Assembly (NCBI RefSeq): GCF_004785645.1
Contig: NZ_SRPE01000004.1
Span: 124,001 to 188,000 of the forward strand
Length of the DNA stretch: 64,000 bases
Reading direction: 5' to 3'
Origin: Empedobacter tilapiae
Lineage (GTDB): Bacteria > Bacteroidota > Bacteroidia > Flavobacteriales > Weeksellaceae
Position 1 is the first letter of the stretch. The number at the start of each line of letters is the position of its first letter. The position numbers were made by a program, and so were the translations under genes. The notes beneath the pieces are model-generated. The model saw only the letters and a list, made by a program, of their open reading frames with translations, ran no database searches and had not been told where the DNA came from. Shown one piece after another: positions 1-8,226 of the stretch.

Positions 1-2003
1 ATCCGCTTAATAAAACTACTGAAAAAACTAAAGCTACTACTGCTAGATATAATGTTTTTAAACTTCCTGTAGAGGCACCAAATTTTGGGAATAGAAGTAT
101 TGTAAATGAACCTTTTAATGATACTTATGCTCCTCTTGGATGGCACGATACAAATCATCCAGATTTTGAAGGTTTTAAAGATTATTCCATTGGAAATAAT
201 GTAGCTGCTTATACTGATGAAAATAATAGAAATGCCCTTGATGATTTATCTCAAGCCGCATATGGAGGGCCTTCTAAAAACTTTGATTTTCCTCTGGATA
301 TAAATTCTTCAGTTGATACTTATCGTGAAGCGGCTATTACAAACCTTTTCTATATGAATAATGTAATGCATGATATTTCTTATCAATTTGGTTTTACAGA
401 AACAGCTAAAAATTTTCAATATAGTAATCTAAATAGAGGTGGGGAAGAAGCAGATTTCGTAATGGCAGAAGCCAGAGATGGTGGAGGTTATGATAATGCT
501 AATTTTCAAGTTTTAGAAGATGGAAGACCAGCTGTAATGCAAATGTACCTTTGGTCTCCAAAATATATAAATGGAATAAAAGTTAACTCACCTTCTGAAT
601 TAAAAGATTTTTCTACAAATACTAAATATCCTGCGGATGTTTTGACATTTCCAGAAGAAGGAATAACTGGAAATATAGCGATTGCATTGCCAGAGAATGG
701 TTGTTCTGAATTTACTAATCCTGAAAGTGTAGTCGATAAAATAGTACTTATAAAAAGGGGAGAATGCTCATTTCAAGATAAATATATAAACGCAGCGAAT
801 GCAAATGCAAAAGCAATTATTTATTATAATGCAAATGACGAGCAAGTATTAGGGGCTTATAATTCAGGTGTTTTAGTAGAAGGTTTAGCATTTTATTCAA
901 TCTTAGTTGATCATAAAGCTGGCGAAATATTAAAAGAAGGTTTAAAAAATCATGGTCAGCTTAATTTAACAATTAATAAAGATTTATCATCAGTTCCTCA
1001 GCCAGATGGTAGCTTAGATAATGGTATCATTGCACATGAATATACTCATGGTATTTCAAACCGTTTAACTGGTTTAGGTGATGGATTATGTTTATTAGCA
1101 CCAGAATCTAATGAACAAATGGGAGAAGGATGGTCTGATTATTTGGCATTAATGTTAACATTAAAACCGACAGATAATGAAACAATACCAAGAGGTATAG
1201 GAACTTATTCTCAGAATCAAGATATTAATGGATTAGGAATTCGTCCTGCTCAATATTCTCCTGATTTTAGTGTCAATAATTATACGTATGGTAGGACAAA
1301 CGGAATGGAATATCCAGCAAGTATTTTTGGAATTGTAGTAGGAACTATGCCTGATGTTCATAGTATAGGCTTTGTTTGGAATACTATGTTATGGGATTTG
1401 ACTTGGAAATATGTAGAAAAATATGGTTATAATCATGACGTAACAGCTGATAAAAAAAGTGGGACGGCAAGAGCTTTACAGCTTGTAATGGATGGAATGA
1501 AATTACAAAAATGTAATCCTTCGTTTGTTGATGGTCGCGATGCTATTTTAGCAGCCGATAAGGCTCAGACAGGCGGTGAAAATAAATGTTTAATATGGAA
1601 TTCTTTTGCAAAACGAGGGTTAGGAATTAATGCTTCTCCAGGAGGTGTTAATGGAACTTGGTATAATACGGATGGTCAACCAAACCCAGATCTTTATGAT
1701 CAAGTAGAAGATTTTAATGTACCTAAAGAGTGTGAACTTTCAACTTCTGACATTAATACAACTAAACAAATTATCATTTCACCAAATCCAGCTAAAAATG
1801 AAGTGTTTATTAATAGTAAAAGTTTAAATGGAAATTATAATATAAAAATTTATAGTATGACAGGTTCTGTAGTAAAAGAAGATAACTATAGTGCTTTAAA
1901 TCAGATATCTATAAATGTTTCAAATCTGCCAAATGGAGTTTATATTATGAAAGTTGAAGGAGATAAGATTAATCACTCTCAAAAATTAATAATAAAAAAA
2001 TAG
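1..2003 (+). CDS. Secreted M36 (fungalysin) zinc metalloprotease with T9SS sorting domain, 5' end cut by window
   Basis: The reading frame is open from base 3, well upstream of the first ATG at 354, so this is the C-terminal 666 residues of a larger extracellular protease. The M36 signature NLFYMNNVMHD lies around 340-365. The zinc site HEYTH starts at base 1035 and the third ligand sits in GEGWSD near 1122. Between them and the N-terminal part, roughly bases 600-960, is a protease-associated (PA) insert. The last ~75 residues (from ISPNPAKNEV to the Lys-rich end) are a type A C-terminal sorting domain, so export by the type IX secretion system to the cell surface or medium is expected. The propeptide and signal peptide lie outside the window. 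Family assignment is firm; the substrate is unknown. Confidence 0.93.
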   Translation, partial: PLNKTTEKTKATTARYNVFKLPVEAPNFGNRSIVNEPFNDTYAPLGWHDTNHPDFEGFKDYSIGNNVAAYTDENNRNALDDLSQAAYGGPSKNFDFPLDINSSVDTYREAAITNLFYMNNVMHDISYQFGFTETAKNFQYSNLNRGGEEADFVMAEARDGGGYDNANFQVLEDGRPAVMQMYLWSPKYINGIKVNSPSELKDFSTNTKYPADVLTFPEEGITGNIAIALPENGCSEFTNPESVVDKIVLIKRGECSFQDKYINAANANAKAIIYYNANDEQVLGAYNSGVLVEGLAFYSILVDHKAGEILKEGLKNHGQLNLTINKDLSSVPQPDGSLDNGIIAHEYTHGISNRLTGLGDGLCLLAPESNEQMGEGWSDYLALMLTLKPTDNETIPRGIGTYSQNQDINGLGIRPAQYSPDFSVNNYTYGRTNGMEYPASIFGIVVGTMPDVHSIGFVWNTMLWDLTWKYVEKYGYNHDVTADKKSGTARALQLVMDGMKLQKCNPSFVDGRDAILAADKAQTGGENKCLIWNSFAKRGLGINASPGGVNGTWYNTDGQPNPDLYDQVEDFNVPKECELSTSDINTTKQIIISPNPAKNEVFINSKSLNGNYNIKIYSMTGSVVKEDNYSALNQISINVSNLPNGVYIMKVEGDKINHSQKLIIKK

Positions 2004-2019
2004 ATTATATAATTACAAA

Positions 2020-2054
2020 AAAATCAGCTTAGAAAATATTTCTAGGCTGATTTT
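2020..2054. terminator. Bidirectional intrinsic terminator
   Basis: A 16-bp stem with one G-T pair (2020-2035 / 2039-2054) and a 3-nt loop, A-rich on one side and T-rich on the other. It lies between the convergent M36 and BtuF-like genes and can serve both. Confidence 0.85.
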
Positions 2055-2069
2055 AATTTTAAGAATTTA

Positions 2070-2876
2070 TTAATCAAAATAATATTGACAACTATTAATG
2101 ATTATTTCTGCAATTTTATCTAAACCTTCTGTTAAAGCTGCAGGACCTGGTTGTAAAATCAATTCAGATTTTATTTCATACAATTGATTTTGTTGTATAG
2201 CTTTTATATTCTCGAAACCGATTCGTTGTTTTACTTTCTCAGGTTTAAACATTTTACCACACCAAGAACCAATAATTATTTCAGGATTTCGAGCAATAAC
2301 TTGTTCATTCAATAAAATTCTATCTTTTGCTAAAGCTTTATTTTTGAGCTCAGGGAAGGCTAATTTTCCACCAGCGATTTCAATCAAATCATTTACCCAA
2401 GCACTTCCTGAAATGATAGGATCATCCCATTCTTCAAAAAAAACAGTTGGATGATAAGAAAGGAGAGAAGCTTGTTGTTTTATTCCTTCGAGTTTTTTTT
2501 CGTAAGATTCCACTAATTTTAATCCTTTTTCTTGACAACCAATTAATGAAGTAAATTGAATAATCATATTTAAAATTTCTTCAACTGTTCGATGGTTAAA
2601 TATAAAGACATTGATTCCTCTTTTTATTAACTCTGAAGCAATATTAGCTTGTAAATCTGAATATCCGACTACTAAATCTGGTTTTAAATCAATAATATCT
2701 TCAAACTTTGCATCTAGAAAAGTAGAAACTTTTGGTTTTTCTTTTCTAGCTTCTGGAGGGCGATAAGTAAAACCACTAATTCCAACCAATCGATGCTGTT
2801 CGTTGATATTATATAAAATTTCAGTCCCTTCTTCAGTTAAACAAATAATACGTTGAGGAAAACGATTTAATAACAT
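2070..2876 (-). CDS. BtuF/FecB-like helical-backbone metal or cobalamin binding protein
   Basis: 268 residues with the class III periplasmic-binding fold: an N-terminal lobe starting RIICLTEEGTEILY, the DLVVGYSD segment near residue 70, a long connecting helix around 105-130, and a C-terminal lobe with SGSAWVNDLIEIAGG. The family binds cobalamin or ferric chelates for ABC importers. No signal peptide is seen at the start chosen, and no ABC permease or ATPase is adjacent. Solo, apparently cytosolic members like this are common in Bacteroidota and their ligand is not known. It is a single gene, flanked by terminators on both sides. Confidence 0.75.
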   Translation of the reverse strand: MLLNRFPQRIICLTEEGTEILYNINEQHRLVGISGFTYRPPEARKEKPKVSTFLDAKFEDIIDLKPDLVVGYSDLQANIASELIKRGINVFIFNHRTVEEILNMIIQFTSLIGCQEKGLKLVESYEKKLEGIKQQASLLSYHPTVFFEEWDDPIISGSAWVNDLIEIAGGKLAFPELKNKALAKDRILLNEQVIARNPEIIIGSWCGKMFKPEKVKQRIGFENIKAIQQNQLYEIKSELILQPGPAALTEGLDKIAEIIINSCQYYFD

Positions 2877-2947
2877 TAATTTTATTTTAAATATAGATTA
2901 ACTAATCCAATTTGAAAAGTTGATTATAAAAAAGTGAAACTAAAAAT

Positions 2948-2977
2948 AAAGCTATCAATTTTATAATTGATAGCTTT
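2948..2977 (-). terminator. Terminator of the 193-residue barrel gene
   Basis: A perfect 13-bp stem (2948-2960 / 2965-2977) with a 4-nt loop, 25 bp downstream of the stop codon of the minus-strand gene ending at 3002. Confidence 0.75.
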
Positions 2978-3001
2978 AAATAATTTAAGAGAATTTTATA
3001 A

Positions 3002-3583
3002 TTATTTATGTCCTAAATATATTTGAAAACCTACGGCTAAACCTAATCCATTTTGAGCCTGAGCATTTGCTAAATCAGATTTTGAATAGTTATAACCAAC
3101 CATTCCTTCTAAAGCTACATTTCTTGAGACAAAGTGTGCGTATCCTGCATTTATTCCAAAGGCAAAAGACGTTTGTGAATTTTGCTCAGCTGTTGCTCCA
3201 GTTCCTGAAATACCAATATCACCTTGACCAAAAAAACGTCCTGTAGAGCTTGCACCTTCAGGAAAATAGTAACGTACAAATGGAGCTACTTTATAATTCC
3301 AAATATTTTTACCTTCTTTCACTGTTTGTAAACCAGCTCCAACACCTAAACCGACAGCTATACCATCTGATATAAAATAACCAGCTTGCGGATTAATATT
3401 AATATTGAATTTTTCTCCCTCAAATGAATAACCTAATGACCCGATAGAACCTCCAATTAACCAATTTCCTTGTTTGATTGGAGTGGAACCTACATCTGCT
3501 GAAGTTTGTGGAGTTGTTAAATCTTGAGAAAACGCAGTTGTTGCAGTTGCTGCGAATACTAATGTTAAAAATAAATTTTTCAT
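3002..3583 (-). CDS. Small outer-membrane beta-barrel protein
   Basis: 193 residues. A clear Sec signal peptide (MKNLFLTLVFAATATTAFSQ) is followed by about eight amphipathic strands alternating with turns (for example GNWLIGGSIGSLGYSF, and GLAVGFQIYLGH at the end). The aromatic-containing C-terminal strand and length match the OmpW/OmpA-like eight-stranded barrel families common in flavobacteria. No catalytic motif is visible; a structural or porin-like role in the outer membrane is inferred. Transcribed alone, with its own terminator at 2948-2977. Confidence 0.75.
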   Translation of the reverse strand: MKNLFLTLVFAATATTAFSQDLTTPQTSADVGSTPIKQGNWLIGGSIGSLGYSFEGEKFNININPQAGYFISDGIAVGLGVGAGLQTVKEGKNIWNYKVAPFVRYYFPEGASSTGRFFGQGDIGISGTGATAEQNSQTSFAFGINAGYAHFVSRNVALEGMVGYNYSKSDLANAQAQNGLGLAVGFQIYLGHK

Positions 3584-3631
3584 AATTTGTTGATTTTAAA
3601 AGAAGTCTGCATACATCGTACCAAAAAAATG

Positions 3632-3666
3632 TTAATTCTATTTTTTTTGTAAAAAAATAGAATTAA
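3632..3666. repeat. Perfect 16-bp AT-rich inverted repeat
   Basis: Arms 3632-3647 and 3651-3666 with a 3-nt loop. It sits between two divergent 5' ends (3583 minus, 3770 plus), so it ends neither gene. It could be a cruciform, an operator, or a terminator of an unseen short transcript. Confidence 0.5.
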
Positions 3667-3769
3667 TAAAAAATTGTAGATATAAGGATTCCTTATTTAA
3701 TAAAAAATCACGTATTATTACATTTTGAATATAATTTATTAAACATAACTACAAAATTAACCACAAAAT

Positions 3770-5002
3770 ATGAAAAGATTTTTTATTACAATTTCCACTT
3801 TATTTATCGTTGGAATATCACAAGTTAATGCACAATATGCATCAGAATATGATGGAGGATTAGTTGTTAAACTGAACCCAGAAGGAAGTAAATATGTCCG
3901 ATTTATATTATGGGGACAGACTTGGTTTCAAGATTATGAAGGAAAGCATGCAAATGATGGATTTTCAATAAAAAGAGCTCGTGTTTTAGCTTATTCACAA
4001 ATTAATGATAGATTTATGATTTTAACTCATTTTGGAGCTAATGGAATTTATGATAATAATCTCTCTCCAATGGGAAAAAGTTCAGATGTTTCGTTCTTTT
4101 TGCATGAAATGTTTTTGCAGTATAAAGTTACAAATAACTTAGCAATAGGAGCAGGAGTTCATAATTTTGGAGGGATTTCACGTGGAAATGGGCAAGGGTC
4201 TATTAATATGTTGATGTTAGACAATAATCGAGCGGATTGGTCTACACTTGGTTTATCTGATCAGTTTTCAAATCATTTAGGGATTTTTGCTAAAGGGAGA
4301 ATAGGAAAATTAAATTATCGTTTGGCACTAAGTGATGCAATAACAAATACGTTAGATGGAAATTCAAGTACTATATTAGAAAATGGTCAAGAAAAATATT
4401 TAGGAAAAGCTTTACTTGGAGAAGGTAAATATGCTATTTCAGGATATTTTGATTATCAATTTCTTGATCAAGAATCTAACGCTTTACCATATCGTGTAGG
4501 AACTTATTTAGGTACTAAAAAAGTTTTTAATCTTGGAGCTGGGTTTTTTAATCAAAGTAAAGCCATTGTTAAAAAAGAGGATGATAATTTAATAGGAGAG
4601 AATGTTACTCATTTTGCTGTTGATGCTTTTTATGACGCACCAATAGGTAAGACTTCATCTATTACAGCTTATGCAAAATATCAAAATTCTGATATGGGTG
4701 AGAATTATCTTCAAGGAAATGTTGTAGGGAATGGTAATCAATTTTCTGGACATATAGGCTATCTTTTGCCTAAGAATCTTAAAGAAGGAGAGGGGAAATT
4801 TCGTAATAGAATACAACCGTATGTAGGATATTCTTATAGAGATTTTAAAAGTTTAGTAAAGCCTGCAAATGAATTGAAAGTTGGTGGAAATTGGTATATA
4901 GATGGACAAAATGCAAAAATATCAATAGAATATCAAAAATCATTTGATCAGCCAAAAAATATGGATGATATGATTACAATTCAAGCAATGATTTTGTTAT
5001 AA
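3770..5002 (+). CDS. Phosphate-selective porin (OprO/OprP-like) family outer-membrane protein
   Basis: 410 residues with a Sec signal peptide ending around NAQ (residue 21). The mature part carries repeated amphipathic strands typical of a 16-strand porin: RFILWGQTWFQDY near residue 45, FSIKRARVLAYSQINDRF near 65 and a C-terminal strand MITIQAMILL ending in hydrophobic residues. The Flavobacteriia members are annotated as porins. Anion selectivity is suggested only by family name; no phosphate-regulon genes are adjacent. It is monocistronic, bounded by the hairpin-containing intergenic region upstream and the 5013-5045 terminator downstream. Confidence 0.75.
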   Translation: MKRFFITISTLFIVGISQVNAQYASEYDGGLVVKLNPEGSKYVRFILWGQTWFQDYEGKHANDGFSIKRARVLAYSQINDRFMILTHFGANGIYDNNLSPMGKSSDVSFFLHEMFLQYKVTNNLAIGAGVHNFGGISRGNGQGSINMLMLDNNRADWSTLGLSDQFSNHLGIFAKGRIGKLNYRLALSDAITNTLDGNSSTILENGQEKYLGKALLGEGKYAISGYFDYQFLDQESNALPYRVGTYLGTKKVFNLGAGFFNQSKAIVKKEDDNLIGENVTHFAVDAFYDAPIGKTSSITAYAKYQNSDMGENYLQGNVVGNGNQFSGHIGYLLPKNLKEGEGKFRNRIQPYVGYSYRDFKSLVKPANELKVGGNWYIDGQNAKISIEYQKSFDQPKNMDDMITIQAMILL

Positions 5003-5012
5003 TAGTTAAATA

Positions 5013-5045
5013 AAATAAATGGAGTTCCATCAACTCCATTTATTT
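5013..5045. terminator. Bidirectional intrinsic terminator
   Basis: A perfect 14-bp stem (5013-5026 / 5032-5045). The arm runs two bases into the stop codon of the convergent MBL gene, a compact arrangement that recurs elsewhere in this window. Confidence 0.85.
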
Positions 5046-5778
5046 AAAATTGTTTTACATCAGTTCTTTTTCCATGATAAAAGAGAATCTTCCAATGTTC
5101 TTCTTTTGCTTGAATTTCCCATTGTAAACGATCCTCCATAGCTTTAATTCCATCAACATCATTTTTGAAAGCTGCATGATATCTAAAATAATTAAGTTGA
5201 GGCAAATTATCCGCACCATAGAAAACAATATCTTCATCATTTTTGATCCAAAAAACTTGTTGGAACGGAACGTGTCCTCCTACCACTTCAAATTGGATAT
5301 TCTCTGAAATAGAACCCGAATTTTCATCATTCATCCAAACAATATTTTTGAATGATTTTAATTTTTCTAAACGTTCGTAATTATATGAATTATTTGATTG
5401 AGCAACCGCATAATCGTATTCACGTTGTTGAATATAGATTTTTGCATCAGGAAAATTACATACAAATTGTTCTCCAATCCATGTTCCAATTCCATTAATA
5501 TGATCTTTATGTAAGTGGGAAATCAATACTTTCGTGATTTGATTTGGCGTAATATTATGTTCACGTAGTTTTTTTAGAATAATTGGTTCACATTCAATTT
5601 CACTACCATATCCAGTATCAATTAAAATATTTTCTTCTCCAACTTGTACCAAAAATGAACGTACAATAAGATTGTAACCATCTATTGGACGTTTTACATC
5701 TACATCATCACTCAAATAATGAAACTCTTTTTTTGCATCAACATGAAAAATACCTTCTAATAGAGGAATAACTTTCAT
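5044..5778 (-). CDS. Metallo-beta-lactamase fold hydrolase
   Basis: 244 residues. The metal-binding HxHxDH motif is visible as SHLHKDHINGIG near residue 86, followed by GGHVPFQQ near residue 167 and YGADNLPQ near residue 193, which supply the third His and bridging Asp. The order and spacing resemble the lactonase/AttM-like and general Bacteroidota MBL hydrolases. No signal peptide, so cytosolic. The substrate cannot be read from sequence; an ester, lactone or phosphodiester is possible. A TACCTTTG -7 box lies 17 bp upstream of the ATG (5795-5802, minus). Confidence 0.85.
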   Translation of the reverse strand: MKVIPLLEGIFHVDAKKEFHYLSDDVDVKRPIDGYNLIVRSFLVQVGEENILIDTGYGSEIECEPIILKKLREHNITPNQITKVLISHLHKDHINGIGTWIGEQFVCNFPDAKIYIQQREYDYAVAQSNNSYNYERLEKLKSFKNIVWMNDENSGSISENIQFEVVGGHVPFQQVFWIKNDEDIVFYGADNLPQLNYFRYHAAFKNDVDGIKAMEDRLQWEIQAKEEHWKILFYHGKRTDVKQF

Positions 5779-5794
5779 TTACTTTTATTTTTTA

Positions 5795-5802
5795 CAAAGG
5801 TA
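5795..5802 (-). promoter_or_regulatory. -7 box of the MBL hydrolase promoter
   Basis: TACCTTTG on the minus strand, an exact match to the Bacteroidota TAnnTTTG -7 element, just upstream of the ATG at 5778. No convincing -33 TTG is seen. Confidence 0.55.
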
Positions 5803-5883
5803 ATTCGTTTCTTGTTTAATCTATTGGAAAAACTTTTATCGTATAGTGTTTTATGTTTTAAATGTGTGTTTTAGAAAAATTAC

Positions 5884-7122
5884 TTATAACTTTTCAAAAT
5901 AAGAAGATAAACTTATAATTCGCTCATAATTACTTGGATTGATATATTTCAGAAACATATGTTCACTACTATGACCTGTAGCCTCTATTAACAAAGGAGT
6001 TGGAATTTTTCCATAGAAGTTTGTCGCAAAACTTCTTCTTCCAATATGACTTGATAGCATTTCCCATTTATTAACCAGCATAGTCTTGGAACGAAAACCT
6101 AAACGTTTTCGAGCTTTTATAGTTTCATCAATATGTGCTATTTTAGCAATTTTTTTAATGCTTATATTATATTGTTGAATATCCATTTGTTTTGGAAACT
6201 GGTTTTTATTTCTTCTCAAAATATCTAAAACAATAGGATGCAAGGGTAAAATAATTTCCTTTTTTGTCTTCTGTTGGGTAAATTTAATACAAGATTTATC
6301 ACCAATTTTTATCAATTGATCGGAACTGAAATTCATAAAATCTGAAAATCGTTGCCCTACAAAACAACTGATTAATAACCAGTTTTTTGCGTCTTTTAAG
6401 TCTTTTGAAACTCTAGTCGATTTTATTTTTTTAATTTCTTTGTCATTTAAGGTAACCATTTCTCGCGATTGTTTTCCTCGGCGTATTTTAAGTTCTCTAA
6501 CATTTGTTCTGAAACCTTTTATTTCTGCAAAGTTTAGAATAGTTTTCACAAAGCAAATGGTACGATAAATTGTACTTTCACTATATTTTTCATCTTTTCC
6601 GAAAATCATAAAATCTCTCATGAAATCTGCATTAACTTGATTAATATACAGCCGTTTACAAGTAAAACCTTCAAAACGTTCTAACAATTTAAAAAAAACT
6701 TGATAGCGTTTATATGTTGAATGACAGATGCTCTCTTTTTTTAAAAAAATATAATTTTCCATCAATAACATCAATGAATTATCAGGAATTTTTGTGATTT
6801 TTTCTTTACAAATTAGTTTGATTTCTTTAGATAAAACACGCTGTTGAATATTTTTTTTAGTTGCGAGTTTTTCCTGAACATGTTCAGTGACTTGTAGTTT
6901 AATTTTATCCAACAAATTATTTATTTTCTTAAATCTCTTTAGGTAAATATTAATTGGACGTTGTTTTTCTTTGTCCCAATCATCCTCAGAAATCTGTAAT
7001 TGTGTACGAAATGTATAGGTCGTATTTTGTACAGGGTCAATTAATGAAAGATGAATGTTTTTTAGATTTCCATAATTAGGTAAGAAAAAATTAAGCATCA
7101 TTTTTGTGTTTTTAAAGCACAA
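5884..7122 (-). CDS. Tyrosine recombinase (site-specific integrase), probable DNA invertase
   Basis: 412 residues. An N-terminal Arm-type DNA-binding domain (about 10-100) and a SAM-like core-binding domain (about 115-205) precede the catalytic domain. The catalytic set is complete: Arg258 (GQRFSDF), Lys285, His359-x-x-Arg362 (SHIGRR), His384 (GHSSEH) and the nucleophile Tyr393 (LKYI). The ATG lies 14 bp from one arm of a perfect 20-bp inverted repeat (7136-7155) whose partner is at 7309-7328, the arrangement of Bacteroidota invertases that flip an adjacent promoter. No phage or conjugation genes accompany it, which argues against a simple integrated element. Inversion activity is inferred. 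Confidence 0.9.
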   Translation of the reverse strand: MCFKNTKMMLNFFLPNYGNLKNIHLSLIDPVQNTTYTFRTQLQISEDDWDKEKQRPINIYLKRFKKINNLLDKIKLQVTEHVQEKLATKKNIQQRVLSKEIKLICKEKITKIPDNSLMLLMENYIFLKKESICHSTYKRYQVFFKLLERFEGFTCKRLYINQVNADFMRDFMIFGKDEKYSESTIYRTICFVKTILNFAEIKGFRTNVRELKIRRGKQSREMVTLNDKEIKKIKSTRVSKDLKDAKNWLLISCFVGQRFSDFMNFSSDQLIKIGDKSCIKFTQQKTKKEIILPLHPIVLDILRRNKNQFPKQMDIQQYNISIKKIAKIAHIDETIKARKRLGFRSKTMLVNKWEMLSSHIGRRSFATNFYGKIPTPLLIEATGHSSEHMFLKYINPSNYERIISLSSYFEKL

Positions 7123-7135
7123 ATCTAATAAAAAA

Positions 7136-7155
7136 AGTAGTCCTATATAGACTAT
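7136..7155 (+). repeat. Left 20-bp arm of the invertible segment
   Basis: The exact reverse complement of 7309-7328. It contains a smaller dyad, TAGTC-CTATATA-GACTA, that is 5-bp arms around a 7-bp spacer, the usual layout of a tyrosine recombinase core site. Confidence 0.9.
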
Positions 7156-7189
7156 AATGAATAAAACAAATGATTGATAAATAGTGATT

Positions 7190-7197
7190 TAAGTTTG
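7190..7197 (+). promoter_or_regulatory. Possible -7 box inside the invertible segment
   Basis: TAAGTTTG matches TAnnTTTG and points toward the gene at 7358. No TTG lies at the proper -33 spacing, so the promoter call is tentative. Confidence 0.4.
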
Positions 7198-7308
7198 TTT
7201 TCAGGAAGTAATTATTGAATTGATTTTTTTTAATATTCGTTTATTAAATGAATATTTTACTATAAATCAATTTATACATTATTATATTTTAAATAAATAA
7301 AATTATAA

Positions 7309-7328
7309 ATAGTCTATATAGGACTACT
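7309..7328 (-). repeat. Right 20-bp arm of the invertible segment
   Basis: The exact reverse complement of 7136-7155, ending 29 bp before the ATG at 7358. Matching stops immediately on both sides, so the repeat is exactly 20 bp. Confidence 0.9.
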
Positions 7329-7357
7329 ATTACCAAACCATTTAAAATATCTAACCT

Positions 7358-8055
7358 ATGTTACTACATAAAATTAAAGCGTATCTCTATGATAACGTAT
7401 TAACAAAAGACAATCCCAACGATTTTATCGCGCGTACTGTGAGCGAGCGATCATTGAATGTGAAGCAGATTTGTGAAGCCGCTGTAATACGAGGTGGAGC
7501 TGATGTTTCGGCAACTGCGATGGAGCATGCAACTGAACTTTTTCTGAAAGAAATGGCATATCAATTATGCGATGGCTTTTCTGTAAATACAGGATATTTT
7601 ACTGCGGGACAGAAACTTTTAATAATCAAAAACATAATATTTTATTTCAGTTTAATCAAGGTGAGAAATTAAGAAGCCTAATCTCCACAATAGAAATTTC
7701 TATTTTAGGTGTAGCAGAAATAGGATCTGCAATTCTCCAAGTAAAAGATATAAAAAGTGGTACAATAAACGATGTTCTTACTCCAAATCGTAATCTGATA
7801 ATTAGTGGGAATAAAATAAAAATTGCAGGTAACAATCCTTCAATTGGCATTTACTTCATCAATACTGAAACTGAAGACCGAATAGTAGTAGATACGAATG
7901 ATATTGTTATCAATAACCCGTCAGAACTGATCGTGGTCATTCCAAATTTACTACCTGCTACTTATACCATAGAGGTTGTTACACAATATGCCGTAGGCAC
8001 TTTACTAAAGGAGCCTCGCACTGCAAGTTTCGACAAAATATTGAGTATTTTATAG
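7358..8055 (+). pseudogene. HU-like DNA-binding protein with DUF4469-like C-terminal domain, frameshifted
   Basis: Two overlapping frames together make one protein of the usual ~230 residues. The first (7358 to about 7606) is the HU/IHF-like half, MLLHKIKAYLYDNVL through GGADVSATAMEHATELFLKEM to GYFTAG. The second, from about 7609, continues TETFNNQKHNILFQFNQG and then VLTPNRNLIISGNKIKI to EPRTASFDKILSIL, the C-terminal Ig-like half. The switch falls at a GGG run near 7606-7608; one extra G would restore a single frame. It may be inactivated, a sequencing error, or a slipping homopolymer. It is the first gene after the invertible segment; nucleoid-type proteins of this family are widespread in Bacteroidota and of unclear role. 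Confidence 0.8.
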
Positions 8056-8057
8056 CC

Positions 8058-8091
8058 AAAAGACATTTGTCCGAACAGATAAAGGTCTTTT
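8058..8091 (+). terminator. Imperfect hairpin after the HU-like gene
   Basis: A 14-bp imperfect stem (8058-8071 / 8078-8091) just past the stop, ending in a short T run. It may end or attenuate transcription before the surface-protein genes. Confidence 0.45.
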
Positions 8092-8226
8092 ATCAATATT
8101 AACAAAGAATATTTGTCAACGTAGATAAAATATGTTTATTCGTTCTATACAAATGAATATTTTGGGTCTTGTACTTCAGATTTTTATTTAAACCAATTTA
8201 TTATTTATTATACCTAACTAACCTCC

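Larger units (their letters stand above)
7136..7328. promoter_or_regulatory. Candidate invertible promoter segment (phase-variation switch)
   Basis: A 193-bp segment bounded by perfect 20-bp inverted repeats, lying between a minus-strand tyrosine recombinase and a plus-strand surface-protein gene cluster. The interior is about 153 bp of very AT-rich non-coding DNA. On the plus strand it holds TAAGTTTG (7190-7197), which fits the TAnnTTTG -7 consensus. I found no equivalent match on the minus strand, which weakly suggests the sequenced orientation points toward the surface genes. Flipping would point the promoter at the recombinase instead. Architecture is seen directly; inversion is inferred. 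Confidence 0.75.
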
